Shown: one piece after another, positions 28,405 through 37,211 of the stretch
Numbering within the stretch: the first letter of the stretch is position 1
Layout: every line of letters starts with the position of its first letter
Assembly (NCBI RefSeq): GCF_000834055.1
Contig: NZ_JXSQ01000014.1
Location: 1 to 64,000 of the forward strand
DNA: 64,000 bases
Source: Leucobacter komagatae
GTDB lineage: Bacteria; Actinomycetota; Actinomycetes; Actinomycetales; Microbacteriaceae
Direction of reading: 5' to 3'
Position numbers and translations under genes: made by a program
The notes under the pieces: model-generated
The model's database searches: none
What the model saw: only the letters and a program-made list of their open reading frames with translations
What the model was told of the DNA's origin: nothing

Positions 28405-29727
28405 ATGACGCAACCCCCGATCGACGGTCACACACCAAACACCGGAGGTTCGCAGCCCCCGGGTGCATCGGTCCCGCCAGCGGGGCCACTGCATCCGGGG
28501 GAACCCGGAGCGCCGGGCGAGACTGAGCTGCCCGTCCCCCCGGCGCAGCCGGGTCACGTCGCAGCACCAGGCCAGCCAGGCGAGTCGCTACCACCCGTGG
28601 TTCCCGTGCCGCCAGGCATGCCGGAGCCGCAGCCGGGTGCAGCGGTGCCTCCGGGCACACCGGCCCCGCCGCCCGCACCGGGCGGGGGAACGCCACCGCA
28701 GTGGGCCTGGGCACAGCCACAGCCGCAGTTCAAGCAGGTCGAGACCGAGCCACTCGAGTACCACAGGCTCTACCGCGGTGCCCCGAAGTTCGCGTGGTGG
28801 AAGCCACTCGTCGTGCTCCTGCTCGCGGCGAGCATCTACTTCGCAATGAACATTGCGTTTTCGCTTGCGCTCATGCCGCTGCTCGTGATCTTCGACCCGG
28901 ACTACGTGAACGATGCGCTGTTCACGCAGATCTCTCCGATCCTTGACACGCAGCACCCGTGGTCGATCGTGCTCGGCCTCGGAAGCGTGGCACTCATGAT
29001 TCCCGCGGTGCTGCTCGCGATGCTTTCACTCGGCATCCGCCCCACGGGGCGTGTGTGGTCGGTAGCGGGCAAGATCCGGTGGGGCCTGCTTGGTCGCACG
29101 ACGGGTGCGGCGGTGATCGGCATCCTGGTGATGAACGGCGTCGGCATGCTCGTGGGTATCGCCATGGAGTCTTTCTCCCCAACCACCACCTCTGGCACAA
29201 TTGCCGCCGAGGCTCCCGGTTTCAATGGCACGGCGGCGCTTGTTTCGTTCCTGCTGGTGCTCCTCCTCGTGCCGTTCCAGGCGGCGGCCGAGGAAGTCGT
29301 GTTCCGCGGCTTGTTCCTGCAGGTGCTCGGATCGTGGATGCGCTCACCGTGGCTCGCGATCGGAATATCTTCCGTGGTGTTCGCCATCATGCACATTTAC
29401 GATATTTGGGGCATGGTCGTCGTTGGGCTGATGGGCCTGACCGCTGCCTGGGTCACTTGGAAGACGGGCGGCCTCGAGGCTGCAATTGCGATCCACATCA
29501 TCAACAACATCGCTGCGTTCGCGTTCATGGCGGCGGGGGCAACTCCCGACACCGGGCAGGTGGAGAGTTCTGCCGGTCCAGAATCGATCATTGGCCAGGT
29601 CCTCGGCCTTGCCGTTTTCGCGTGGTTGGTTATGCGCATCTTCCGGAAGCACGGCTACGGCCGCGAACGTATTGACACGGTGTGGCGTCCGGTCGCTGTC
29701 GCTCAGCCAGGGCTCGGGCAAGCGTGA
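28405..29727 (+). CDS. CPBP-family intramembrane metalloprotease with proline-rich N-terminus
   Basis: A 440-residue protein. The first ~110 residues are a disordered Pro/Gly/Ala tract facing the cytoplasm. Then come about eight membrane helices with the CPBP motifs: AAEEVVFRGLFLQ (Glu-Glu and Arg), the histidine in SVVFAIMH and the second motif AIAIHIINNIAAF (His and Asn). CPBP (Abi) proteases cleave prenylated or membrane substrates. AGGGAG lies before the ATG. The stop overlaps the next gene by GTGA. Confidence 0.85.
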   Translation: MTQPPIDGHTPNTGGSQPPGASVPPAGPLHPGEPGAPGETELPVPPAQPGHVAAPGQPGESLPPVVPVPPGMPEPQPGAAVPPGTPAPPPAPGGGTPPQWAWAQPQPQFKQVETEPLEYHRLYRGAPKFAWWKPLVVLLLAASIYFAMNIAFSLALMPLLVIFDPDYVNDALFTQISPILDTQHPWSIVLGLGSVALMIPAVLLAMLSLGIRPTGRVWSVAGKIRWGLLGRTTGAAVIGILVMNGVGMLVGIAMESFSPTTTSGTIAAEAPGFNGTAALVSFLLVLLLVPFQAAAEEVVFRGLFLQVLGSWMRSPWLAIGISSVVFAIMHIYDIWGMVVVGLMGLTAAWVTWKTGGLEAAIAIHIINNIAAFAFMAAGATPDTGQVESSAGPESIIGQVLGLAVFAWLVMRIFRKHGYGRERIDTVWRPVAVAQPGLGQA

Positions 29728-31106
29728 AACAGGCGCTCCTGCTCGGAGGCGGTGTAGCGGCGTTCGCCGCGGCGCTCGATCTCGCCGAAGTCGGTGTCGA
29801 GGTGTGGATCGCGGACACCGCGATTCGTGTCCCTGAGCGCGATGTGCGTGACCCAGGGGGAGAGGTGGCTGCGCTGCTCGGTGAGATCGCAGCTCCGCTC
29901 ACGCCCGAAGCACACGGCACGCCAGGGGCAGCCCCGTCGACCGTGACACCCGCCCAGGTGTCACTGATCGCGCGTGATGGCGCGTGGCGCCCGCTACCCG
30001 AGTCTTCGGTCTGGGGGATACCGGCGGTACCCCTCTCGAGGGCTGCGCTCGCGCTGTTCGGCGCACCCGGCGCCTTCAGGGCCTACCTCGATCGACTCAA
30101 GCCCGTGCTCACGATCGGCAAAGAACCCAACCTCGGCAAGCTCGTCGATTCACGTGTCGGCCGCGCTGTGCGCGAGACCGCGGTCGATCCGCTCGTTCAC
30201 GAACGCTTCGGCGTGCGCGCACACGATGCCGAGGTCGCGCTCGTCGAGCAGGGGCTGAATGAAGCGTTGACCCGCGCCGGGTCGCTCAGCGGCGGGGCGA
30301 TGCAGCAGCAGGAAGCACACGTTGCACGTGAAACCGTCGTCGCCCCGGCCGCGGGGTGGCATGAGTTTGGTGAGCTCTTGGTGGCGCACCTCGAGCTCTA
30401 CGGCGCAAAGCGGTTTACCAGTTCGGTGGTGTCATGCGAGCGGGCAAGTTCCCAAGGCGCGGGGTGGACAGTGACCGACGCTGAGGGCCGACGCCTGGCA
30501 TTCGACGCCGTAATTGGCGACCTCGAGGACATCGCACGGGTTGCCGTGAACGCCTCCGGCGTCGCTGACGCCGGGCCGACAGAGGGTGTTGCGGGCCTGG
30601 TTGCAGCGCTTGCCTCACTGTTGCCGGCGACGACGCGGCAATATGCCGATATCGGCATTCAGGGGGAGAGTGCGCGGTCGGCGGATGGACATGCGCCAGC
30701 AGATGACAGGCTCCTCCTGCTCGAAACGGCGGAGGCAGGTACGTGGACGGCGCGCGTACTTGGCGGCGGCGTCAACGGGAGTGCGATCTGGCTTTCCGGC
30801 CCAGCCGGACCGGGGGACCTGCAGTTGCCTGCGCGGCTCCCTGCGGATTTGCTTACCGGCGCGATCGAGGCGGCCGGACTTGGTGACGTTGCCTCCGAGC
30901 CGGTCGTGCGCGTTCGTGCCGCTGCATTCGCGACACTTGCTGAGCGCGACGCTGCGGAGCTCGCACGGGCGGAGTGCGCAGCCGCCTACCCTGATCTGAT
31001 TGTGGCGGGCGAGCAACTCCACGGGGGTGAGCTTGGAGAGGCCCTCGCTGAGGCGCGGCAGCGAGCGGTGGTCTTGCGTCGAAAGCTGACCGGGATCTCC
31101 GAATAG
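29724..31106 (+). CDS. FAD-dependent amine/porphyrinogen-oxidase-like protein
   Basis: A 460-residue protein that starts with a dinucleotide-binding fold, ALLLGGGVAAFAAALDLAEVG and WIAD. The rest (PLVHERFGVRAHDAEVALVE, a membrane-shy middle, a C-terminal segment IVAGEQLHGGELGEALAEARQ) follows the layout of protoporphyrinogen/coproporphyrinogen oxidase and related flavoproteins, though the motif is weaker than in HemY/HemG. A hemD-like gene lies 1.4 kb downstream. GTG start overlaps the CPBP stop. Could instead be another amine oxidase. Confidence 0.55.
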   Translation: MKQALLLGGGVAAFAAALDLAEVGVEVWIADTAIRVPERDVRDPGGEVAALLGEIAAPLTPEAHGTPGAAPSTVTPAQVSLIARDGAWRPLPESSVWGIPAVPLSRAALALFGAPGAFRAYLDRLKPVLTIGKEPNLGKLVDSRVGRAVRETAVDPLVHERFGVRAHDAEVALVEQGLNEALTRAGSLSGGAMQQQEAHVARETVVAPAAGWHEFGELLVAHLELYGAKRFTSSVVSCERASSQGAGWTVTDAEGRRLAFDAVIGDLEDIARVAVNASGVADAGPTEGVAGLVAALASLLPATTRQYADIGIQGESARSADGHAPADDRLLLLETAEAGTWTARVLGGGVNGSAIWLSGPAGPGDLQLPARLPADLLTGAIEAAGLGDVASEPVVRVRAAAFATLAERDAAELARAECAAAYPDLIVAGEQLHGGELGEALAEARQRAVVLRRKLTGISE

Positions 31107-31184
31107 CTCCAGTTGGCGTTGATACCCTCGAGGGGTACGCTGTATATTTCCCAATAGGAATGTATAAGAGTCGGCCGCGAAGAG

Positions 31185-31190
31185 TAGGCT
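31185..31190 (+). promoter_or_regulatory. Probable -10 box of the membrane cassette in an AT-rich gap
   Basis: The 111-bp gap 31107-31217 holds a CCCTCGAGGG palindrome and an imperfect TATATTTCC/GGAATGTATA pair. TAGGCT (31185-31190) is the best -10, giving a short leader with GGGAGG before ATG 31218. Confidence 0.35.
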
Positions 31191-31217
31191 GTGAACAATA
31201 CGGTCGGGAGGCACCAC

Positions 31218-31523
31218 ATGAGGGGCAAAGTAGGTTTCGTAGTCGGAGCCGCACTCGGGTACGTGTTGGGAACTCGTGCCGGGCGTGCTCGCTATGAGCA
31301 GATCAAGCGTGGCGCAATCGCTGTGTGGGAGACACCACTCGTGCAGCAGGGAGTGACCTCAGTGAAGGACACTGTCGGCGACCGCGTTGATGACGTGAAG
31401 GCCGCGGCCGCACGCGCAGCAAAGTCTGCGTTCGTCGCCGTAACGCAGCCGAAGCCCGAGCCAGCGCAGTCGCAGCGAACAGCAGCTGTGCCTGAACGCC
31501 CAACGGAGGAGACTTCGGCATGA
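31218..31523 (+). CDS. YtxH-like small membrane-associated protein
   Basis: A 101-residue protein with a glycine-rich N-terminal helix, KVGFVVGAALGYVLGTRAGR, followed by a charged helix and a disordered Pro/Glu tail. This is the form of actinobacterial YtxH-type proteins. The ATG at 31218 has a strong GGGAGG, so it is preferred to GTG 31191. It overlaps the next gene by ATGA and forms the first member of a three-gene cassette. Confidence 0.7.
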   Translation: MRGKVGFVVGAALGYVLGTRAGRARYEQIKRGAIAVWETPLVQQGVTSVKDTVGDRVDDVKAAAARAAKSAFVAVTQPKPEPAQSQRTAAVPERPTEETSA

Positions 31524-32038
31524 GCCGCAAACGCGATGAGGCCGGCACCTTCGAGCTGATGGCCAGGCTTCCCCAACAGATCGTCTCGCTCGCGAAAATC
31601 GAGTACGAGAACGCGAAGCGGGAGGCCGTTGGCGCTGCGAAGAAGGCCGGCATCGGCGCCGTAGGTGTCGCTATCGCGCTGTTCTTCCTCTTCTTCACGC
31701 TGCAGGCGCTCGTCATCGCGGCGATCGCTGCGCTGGCGCTCGTGTGGCCGTGGTGGCTCGCTGCGCTCGTTGTCGCTGCTGCCTTGCTCCTGCTCGCAGC
31801 GGGAGCGCTATTCGCTGGATTCAAGCTCATCCGGCGCGGCAACCCGGTCCCGGAAGAGACGCTTGCGCGGGTCGGAGACGACGTAGCAGCGCTTGGAGAC
31901 ATCGGCGTGAACACTGAGTCGCACCCGCGACCTGCCGGAAGCGACAGCTCTCCGGAGCCGCGGGTATCGACCGCTTCGGCCGGCGCTCGTCAGGCGCGTA
32001 ACGCCACGGAAACCTATGGATATGGAGGGGAGCGATGA
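31520..32038 (+). CDS. Phage-holin-3_6 superfamily (PF07332-like) membrane protein
   Basis: A 172-residue protein with a cytoplasmic amphipathic N-terminus (LPQQIVSLAKIEYENAKREA), two long hydrophobic helices (residues ~45-70 and 75-95) and a disordered C-terminal tail. It matches the actinobacterial chromosomal holin_3_6 family, whose cellular role is unknown; it is not a prophage sign by itself. ATGA overlaps on both sides. Confidence 0.75.
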   Translation: MSRKRDEAGTFELMARLPQQIVSLAKIEYENAKREAVGAAKKAGIGAVGVAIALFFLFFTLQALVIAAIAALALVWPWWLAALVVAAALLLLAAGALFAGFKLIRRGNPVPEETLARVGDDVAALGDIGVNTESHPRPAGSDSSPEPRVSTASAGARQARNATETYGYGGER

Positions 32039-32298
32039 GCCAACACGAGCAGCGCGCCCTCGGCATCGCCGAGGCACAGGTTGCGCGGGCGGAGCTCTAC
32101 GACACCCTCGGGCAGTTGAGCGACCGGCTGAACTACGCGAAGCGCATCGATGATGCGACCGAGCGAGTCTCCGCGCGCATTCAGGAGGAGCGTCGCGAGC
32201 GGCCGCTCGTCTTCGTGGCGGGTGTCGTGGTTGTCGCCGCGACGGCAGGCGCAATCGTGTGGGCCCTCGCAAAGCGCGCGAGTAAGAATTTCCGCTGA
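32035..32298 (+). CDS. DUF3618 protein
   Basis: An 87-residue protein with a helical N-terminal region (ARAELYDTLGQLSDRLNYAKRID) and one C-terminal membrane helix (VFVAGVVVVAATAGAIVWAL). It has the layout of DUF3618, routinely encoded next to holin_3_6 and YtxH-like genes in actinobacteria. Function unknown; probably a membrane-surface scaffold. Confidence 0.75.
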   Translation: MSQHEQRALGIAEAQVARAELYDTLGQLSDRLNYAKRIDDATERVSARIQEERRERPLVFVAGVVVVAATAGAIVWALAKRASKNFR

Positions 32299-32492
32299 TC
32301 GCTCCCTTAGGCCATGCTGTTGGGGTGGCAACACGCGTAACGGGTCGGTTTCGATCGTGCCGATGCGGCCCTCAGTTTTGCGTCTTGACCGGCGCAGGGC
32401 GAGAATAGGTGAACACGCGGCTCCGAGCGGGCCGTATCTTTGAGAATCCGCGCTCAGCGCGGTTCTTGTTCGTTTCGAGTGATGTGGGGTGT

Positions 32493-33275
32493 ATGTCGGA
32501 TCAGGCTAAGCTGCTCGGCGGCCTCCGTGTGCTTGTTCCGCGCGGCGGGATTTGGGGTGACCTTGTGTCGCAGGCGCTGCGGGATCGTGGCGCACAGACC
32601 GTGATCGCGCCGCTCGTGGACTTTTCTCACACGAGCGAGGAAGACAAGCTTGTCGAGGCGCTGAAGGCGCTCGAATCCGGTGAGTTCGATTGGATGACGG
32701 CGACGAGCGCGACCGTCGCCGACGTGCTCAAGCACCACAATGCTGAGTTTCACGAGCGAACGAAGGTTGCGATCGTTGGCGAAGCGACCGCCGTCGCGTT
32801 CCGCGAGGCAGGCTATCCCGTCACGCTGACCCCCGACGAGGACAACAACACCACCTTCCAGCTTCTCAAGGAGTGGAATGAGATCGACTCGGGCGAGGTC
32901 TTGCGTGTCTTGACGCTCCGCTCGGACGTGGCAACGCCCGTTCTCACGATGGGCCTCATTGAGCGAGGCCACGATGTCACTCAGGTGCTCGCGTTTCGCA
33001 CCATTGGAGTGCCGGCCTCCGTGCACATTCGCGAAGATATCGACTCGGGCCGCATCAATGCGATCCTCGTGGCTTCCGCGAAGATTGCTGAGGAAGTGCG
33101 CAAGCAGTTCCCGAAGCTGCCTGAGAACACCCTCGTCGTGTGTGTTGGGGAGAACACCCTTGCCGCGGCTGAGGAACTCGAGTTGTCCCGCAACGGCATC
33201 GACCGGCAGGCCGAGGTCGACGCCATCATCGAAGCGGTCGAGTCCGCAATCGATCACAGCGACATGTTGGACTGA
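32493..33275 (+). CDS. hemD: Uroporphyrinogen-III synthase family protein
   Basis: A 260-residue two-lobed protein. The N-lobe starts with GGLRVLVPRGGIWGDLVS and the second lobe has IGVPASVHIREDIDSGRINAILVASAKIAEEV, then VVCVGENTLAAAEELE. HemD closes hydroxymethylbilane with inversion of ring D in heme synthesis. It may sit apart from the other hem genes. ATG 32493 follows GTGGGG; a GTG at 32409 would add 28 residues that lack homology. It is followed after 2 bp by an unknown gene. Confidence 0.85.
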   Translation: MSDQAKLLGGLRVLVPRGGIWGDLVSQALRDRGAQTVIAPLVDFSHTSEEDKLVEALKALESGEFDWMTATSATVADVLKHHNAEFHERTKVAIVGEATAVAFREAGYPVTLTPDEDNNTTFQLLKEWNEIDSGEVLRVLTLRSDVATPVLTMGLIERGHDVTQVLAFRTIGVPASVHIREDIDSGRINAILVASAKIAEEVRKQFPKLPENTLVVCVGENTLAAAEELELSRNGIDRQAEVDAIIEAVESAIDHSDMLD

Positions 33276-33277
33276 CC

Positions 33278-33697
33278 GTGGCTCGCGTTGAGGTGCACAC
33301 GGACCGGGTGGTTATTCGCCTGACCGCTGCCGAAAAGACGGTCTCTCTCCGTCGCCGCGATATCGTGCTCGATCGTGCGGCGATCCGCTCCGCGGTCATC
33401 ACAGAGGATCCGTGGGTGTGGATCCGCGGGATCCGCTCGCCAGGGGCCGGGCTGCCGCGCGGGCTCGCCTACGGAACCTGGCGCACGCGCGGGGGCAAGG
33501 ATTTCGTGCTTGCAAGGCGCGGGCGCGAGGCCGTCGTGATCGATCTTGAGGTGCCAGAGAGCGCCGACGAGAACCGTGGCTGGATCGGCGAGTTCGACAC
33601 GTTCTCTCGTGTGATCATCTCGACGGTGCACGCCGCAGACCTCGTGCGCGCACTCCGCCTCGACGGCGAAGCGTACGCGGCCGAGACTACGCAGTAG
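33278..33697 (+). CDS. Conserved protein, PH-like fold suspected
   Basis: A 139-residue soluble protein with alternating strands and a basic middle (WVWIRGIRSPGAGLPRGLAYGTWRTRGGKDF) and a C-terminal amphipathic helix (STVHAADLVRALRL). It resembles small actinobacterial PH-like proteins, but the family is not certain. GTG starts two bases after hemD, so it is translationally coupled. Function unknown. Confidence 0.7.
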   Translation: MARVEVHTDRVVIRLTAAEKTVSLRRRDIVLDRAAIRSAVITEDPWVWIRGIRSPGAGLPRGLAYGTWRTRGGKDFVLARRGREAVVIDLEVPESADENRGWIGEFDTFSRVIISTVHAADLVRALRLDGEAYAAETTQ

Positions 33698-33724
33698 CCA
33701 GGGCCGCGCGCCCGCAGCGTCTAC

Positions 33725-34300
33725 TCAGTCGTTGACGATGATGAGCTCTTCGACGCTCGCACGCGATCGCGGAGCGAGCTCGCGCTCCTTGAGCGCTTCG
33801 GCGAGCTGCTCCGGCACGCCAAGCTTGCCGATGGTCATCACGGAGACGACGCGCAGTTCTGCGCCGAGCTCAAACGCCTCGCTGATCTGAGCGGCGTCGA
33901 AGCCACCCATCTGGTGCACGTAGAGACCCTCCGAGTGCGCCTGCACGGAGAGGTGAGCGACAGCCTGCCCCAGGTCGTATTCGGCCCAGCGCAGCGGCTC
34001 ACCGGTCTCGCTCGCCACGACGGCAACGTTCACAACCAGGGCTGAAGCAGCACCTGCCCACTGCGCGTTGAACCCGGCGAGTGCGCCCTCAATCTTGCCG
34101 AACGACTCGCTTCCGCGACGCGCAACGATGAAGCGCCACGGCTGGGTGTTGCTCGCGCTTGGCGACCAGCGTGCTGCCTCGAAGGCGCTGCGCAGTGCGT
34201 CCTCGGGGAGGGCGTGGTCGCTATCGAATGCCCTCGGGCTCCAGCGCTCAGAGAGCGTGCTGAGGATCGGGGTGCTGGTGGTTGCGTGCTTCGCAGACAT
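33725..34300 (-). CDS. Nitroreductase-family flavoprotein
   Basis: A 191-residue FMN-dependent oxidoreductase. Signature pieces are ERWSPRAFD, ARWSPSASNTQPWRFIVARR (FMN phosphate and ring contacts) and GQAVAHLSVQAHSEGLYVHQMGGFD. It reduces nitro groups, quinones or other electrophiles with NAD(P)H. AGGAG lies six bases before the ATG at 34300. Frames extending beyond it run through a terminator. Confidence 0.88.
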   Translation of the reverse strand: MSAKHATTSTPILSTLSERWSPRAFDSDHALPEDALRSAFEAARWSPSASNTQPWRFIVARRGSESFGKIEGALAGFNAQWAGAASALVVNVAVVASETGEPLRWAEYDLGQAVAHLSVQAHSEGLYVHQMGGFDAAQISEAFELGAELRVVSVMTIGKLGVPEQLAEALKERELAPRSRASVEELIIVND

Positions 34301-34325
34301 GAATCTCCTGGATGAAACGAAAAGG

Positions 34326-34358
34326 GGGCGTTCGCCCTGCCAAGTGGATTGAACGCCC
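34326..34358 (-). terminator. Hairpin behind the LysR gene
   Basis: GGGCGTTC (34326-34333) and GAACGCCC (34351-34358) form an 8-bp stem; on the minus strand the segment ends with GAACGCCCCCTTTTCG, a short T tract. It would end the LysR transcript before the nitroreductase. Confidence 0.5.
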
Positions 34359-34379
34359 GATCCGGGCTGCGTATTCCAG

Positions 34380-35279
34380 CTAGCTGAAGTCGAGCGCATC
34401 CCTGGCAGCTGCCGTGATGATCTCCGTGAGCGTGTCGAGCACGGGTGAGTGCAGATTCCATCGCTGCCAGTAGAGCGGGAGTGCGAGCGATCGCTCTGGC
34501 AGCACCTCGACGAGGGTGCCGGAGGCGAGCGGCGCGGCGCACTGCAGCGCCGGCACCATGCCCCAGCCCATGCCGAGCTCGATGGCCGTCACGAACTCCG
34601 CGGACGAGGGGACGAAGTGCCGCGGCGGAATGCTCGGCTGCTCGGATACACCCGCGTACTCGCGGAGGAAGCGATCCTGAAACATGTCGTGCCTGTCGAA
34701 ATCGATGCGCGGAGCAGCGGCGAGGAGCTCCGGCGTCACCCCGTCGGCGAAGTGCTGGCGGTAGAGCGCGGGGGAGGCGACCGGGTGATAACGATCCACC
34801 CCGATACGGGTCGAGACGCAGCCCGGGACTGGCTCGGGGGTCGCGGTGAGGGCCGCCATCGCGTCGCCGCTGCGGAGGCGCTCGGTCGAGACTGTCTCGT
34901 CTGCCCTGAGCACCTCGAATCGCGCGCCGGTCTCAGCGGCCGCGCGGGCGAGCGCGGGTACGAACCACGTCGCGAGCGAATCCGCGTTGATCACGAGCCG
35001 CACGAGCGAGCCGCGCGCGCTGCCCTGATCGAGCTCTGCTGAGACGTCCTCGACGACCTGCGCGATCTGCCTCGCCGCCCTGAGCACGGCTGCTCCTGTC
35101 GCGGTGACCGCGACCGGGCGACTGCGCATGAGCAGCACGGAGCCGGTTCGCTCCTCCATGTTCCGAAGCCGCTGGCTCACCGCGGAGGGTGAGACGTGGA
35201 GGAGCCGCGCTGCGCCCTCGAGGGAACCCTCGTCGACGACGGCGGCAAATGTTCTGAGGTGTTCGAGGGGGAGATCCAC
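34380..35279 (-). CDS. lysG: LysR-family regulator, LysG/ArgP type
   Basis: A 299-residue regulator whose N-terminal helix-turn-helix is EHLRTFAAVVDEGSLEGAARLLHVSPSAVSQR. The ArgP/LysG subfamily is suggested by ITPELLAA-type C-terminal half and, above all, by the divergent lysE gene. In Corynebacterium LysG activates LysE when lysine or arginine builds up. GTG start, with TAATAT five bases upstream, so the transcript is probably leaderless. A palindrome overlapping this -10 fits autorepression. Confidence 0.82.
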   Translation of the reverse strand: MDLPLEHLRTFAAVVDEGSLEGAARLLHVSPSAVSQRLRNMEERTGSVLLMRSRPVAVTATGAAVLRAARQIAQVVEDVSAELDQGSARGSLVRLVINADSLATWFVPALARAAAETGARFEVLRADETVSTERLRSGDAMAALTATPEPVPGCVSTRIGVDRYHPVASPALYRQHFADGVTPELLAAAPRIDFDRHDMFQDRFLREYAGVSEQPSIPPRHFVPSSAEFVTAIELGMGWGMVPALQCAAPLASGTLVEVLPERSLALPLYWQRWNLHSPVLDTLTEIITAAARDALDFS

Positions 35280-35284
35280 ACCCC

Positions 35285-35302
35285 ATATTAAGCACAGCTA
35301 AT
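35285..35302. promoter_or_regulatory. LysG box and lysG -10
   Basis: ATTAAGC-ACA-GCTAAT is an imperfect palindrome of LysR spacing. Its left arm overlaps the lysG -10 (TAATAT on the minus strand, 35290-35285). It lies about 55-70 bp upstream of the lysE -10 (TAGCGT at 35357-35362), a suitable activation distance. Confidence 0.4.
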
Positions 35303-35369
35303 GCTCCGTGAGAAAGTTTCGTGTGGCTGTAGTAGCGGCGAGTGTCGCTGACGCCGTAGCGTCGTCTCC

Positions 35370-35981
35370 GTGATCCTTCCCTTTCTTGTCGGCCTCGGCA
35401 GCGGCCTCTCCCTGATCGTCGCGATCGGCGCACAGAACGCCTTTGTACTCCGGCAGGGGATTCGACGCGAGCATGTGCTGCCCGTCGTGCTCATCTGCGG
35501 CCTCACCGACGCCCTGCTGGAGACACTCGGCGTCGCGGGCATCGGCCTCGTGATCGAGCGCGCGCCCGTGCTGCTTGAGGTCGTGCGCTGGGGCGGCGTT
35601 GCGTTCCTCGTCTGGTATGCGTGGACAGCCGCGCGGCGTGCGGCGAGACCGGAGGCGCTCGTCGCCGCCGAGGGCGGGGAGCCGCGCTCGCTGAAGAGCG
35701 TCGTGCTCGCGTGCCTCGCGATCACCTACCTCAACCCGCACGTCTACCTCGACACGATGGTCCTCATGGGGTCGATCGGCAACGCCCAGGGAGACCCTGG
35801 GCGCTGGTGGTTTGCCGCGGGTGGTGCCATCGCGAGCATCGCGTGGTTCTTTGTGCTCGGTTACGGCGCTCGCGCGCTCACGAGGTTCTTTGCGACGCCG
35901 CGCTCGTGGCAGATCCTCGACGGTGTCGTGGCGGTCATCATGCTCGTCATCGCCGCGAGGCTCGCGTTTGGCGGCATCTGA
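35370..35981 (+). CDS. lysE: LysE-family basic amino-acid exporter
   Basis: A 203-residue membrane protein with about six helices. It opens with IVAIGAQNAFVLRQGI, the LysE/ArgO signature, and contains LNPHVYLDTMVLMGSIG. It exports lysine or arginine. GTG start with TAGCGT seven bases before it: leaderless. Convergent with the threonine aldolase gene, 64 bp apart, without a clear terminator. Confidence 0.93.
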   Translation: MILPFLVGLGSGLSLIVAIGAQNAFVLRQGIRREHVLPVVLICGLTDALLETLGVAGIGLVIERAPVLLEVVRWGGVAFLVWYAWTAARRAARPEALVAAEGGEPRSLKSVVLACLAITYLNPHVYLDTMVLMGSIGNAQGDPGRWWFAAGGAIASIAWFFVLGYGARALTRFFATPRSWQILDGVVAVIMLVIAARLAFGGI

Positions 35982-36045
35982 GCCCTTGGCGTCCCGGGGG
36001 TCGCCTCACGCGCCTTGCGCCGCTGGGCGGGGCTGCTGCGTCAGG

Positions 36046-37092
36046 CTACGCAGTGATCAGGGCGAGGAGCTCGTCAACGTCTTCCTGGCTCGTGTCGAAG
36101 GCGCACATGAGCCGGTACAGTCCGGCCCGACTCGGCCACGCGCCGAACGCGAAGCGAGCCTGGGCGCGCTGCGCAACTTCGTCCGGAAGCTCAACGAAGA
36201 CCGCGTTTGACTGCACGGGAAACGCGATCCGCACATCGGGGTTTGCGGCCTTATCGATCCCGGCGGCGAGCCTGGCGGCCATCGCGTTTGCGTGCGATGC
36301 GGATCGGAGCCACAGGTCGCCTCCGTAGAGGGCCTCCAGCTGCGCCGAAGCAAAGCGCATTTTCGAAGCGAGCTGCAGGTTGATCTTGCGCAGGTATTCC
36401 ATTCCCGGCGTTGCATCTGGCCGCAATACGATCACGGCCTCCGCTGCGAGCGCACCGCTCTTCGTGCCTCCGAGGCTCAGCAGATCCGCCCCGGCGTCGC
36501 TCGACACCGCTGCGAGGCTGGTCTGCAGGTGAGCGGCAGCCGCGCCAAGACGGGAGCCATCAACGTGGAGCAGCATGTCACGCTCGTGGGCGTGGTCCGC
36601 GAGCTCACGTATCTCCGCTGGGGTGTAGCAGGTGCCAAGCTCAGAGCTTTGGGAAATAGTGACTGCGAGCGGCTGCGCGCGGTGTTTGCTGCCCCAGCCC
36701 CACGCCTCGCGGTCAACGAGTTCTGGGGTGAGCTTGCCGTCTGCTGTCGGCACAGCGAGCAGTTTGAGCCCGCCGGTCTTTTCGGGCGCGCCTGCCTCGT
36801 CGGTGTTGACGTGCGCCGTCGCGGCGCTAATGACCGCACCCCAGCGTGGCAGCGCGGCCTGTAGTGCGAGGACGTTTGCCCCGGAGCCGTTAAACACGGG
36901 GAATGCTTCTGCTTCGTCGCCGAAGAGTCGCTTCGCCGTCGCTTGGAACTTGAGCGTCCACTGGTCCCCGCCGTATGCGACGGTGTGGCCGACGTTCGCA
37001 GCAGCGATGGCGGCGAGCACCTCCGGGTGAATCCCGGCCCAGTTGTCTGAGGCGAAGGCGACTGGGTGCTTGGCTGTGTTCGTATCGGTCAC
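36046..37092 (-). CDS. Low-specificity threonine aldolase
   Basis: A 348-residue fold-I PLP enzyme. Family segments are FASDNWAGIHPEVLAAI, FNGSGANVLAL (PLP phosphate site), VDGSRLGAA and the PLP lysine in LSLGGTKSGALAAEA. It cleaves threonine or allo-threonine to glycine and acetaldehyde. The GTG start is preceded by TAGGCT at the exact six-base leaderless distance. Probably monocistronic. Confidence 0.9.
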   Translation of the reverse strand: MTDTNTAKHPVAFASDNWAGIHPEVLAAIAAANVGHTVAYGGDQWTLKFQATAKRLFGDEAEAFPVFNGSGANVLALQAALPRWGAVISAATAHVNTDEAGAPEKTGGLKLLAVPTADGKLTPELVDREAWGWGSKHRAQPLAVTISQSSELGTCYTPAEIRELADHAHERDMLLHVDGSRLGAAAAHLQTSLAAVSSDAGADLLSLGGTKSGALAAEAVIVLRPDATPGMEYLRKINLQLASKMRFASAQLEALYGGDLWLRSASHANAMAARLAAGIDKAANPDVRIAFPVQSNAVFVELPDEVAQRAQARFAFGAWPSRAGLYRLMCAFDTSQEDVDELLALITA

Positions 37093-37143
37093 CGTTTCAG
37101 CCTAGACCTGTTCGCCTTGGCTGGTGTCGCGGCTGCGCGCACT

Positions 37144-37171
37144 GCTGCTCGCGCGGTGGGCCGCGAGCAGC
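37144..37171 (-). terminator. Hairpin after the SIP gene
   Basis: GCTGCTCGCG and CGCGAGCAGC form a perfect 10-bp stem with an 8-nt loop, downstream of the minus-strand siderophore-interacting protein gene. No T tract. Confidence 0.45.
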
Positions 37172-37211
37172 GAGGAACTCGGCGCCGCGGTGGTCGGGCA
37201 GCAGCGGCGCT

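Noticed and set aside
31520-32038. Prophage or lysis gene from the holin-like protein
   Set aside because: No endolysin, integrase or phage structural genes are near; the YtxH/holin_3_6/DUF3618 trio is a chromosomal cassette in actinobacteria.
32385-32409. Start of hemD at GTG 32409 with TTGACC as -35
   Set aside because: No -10 box lies at a workable spacing from TTGACC and the 28 extra residues lack homology, so ATG 32493 is kept.
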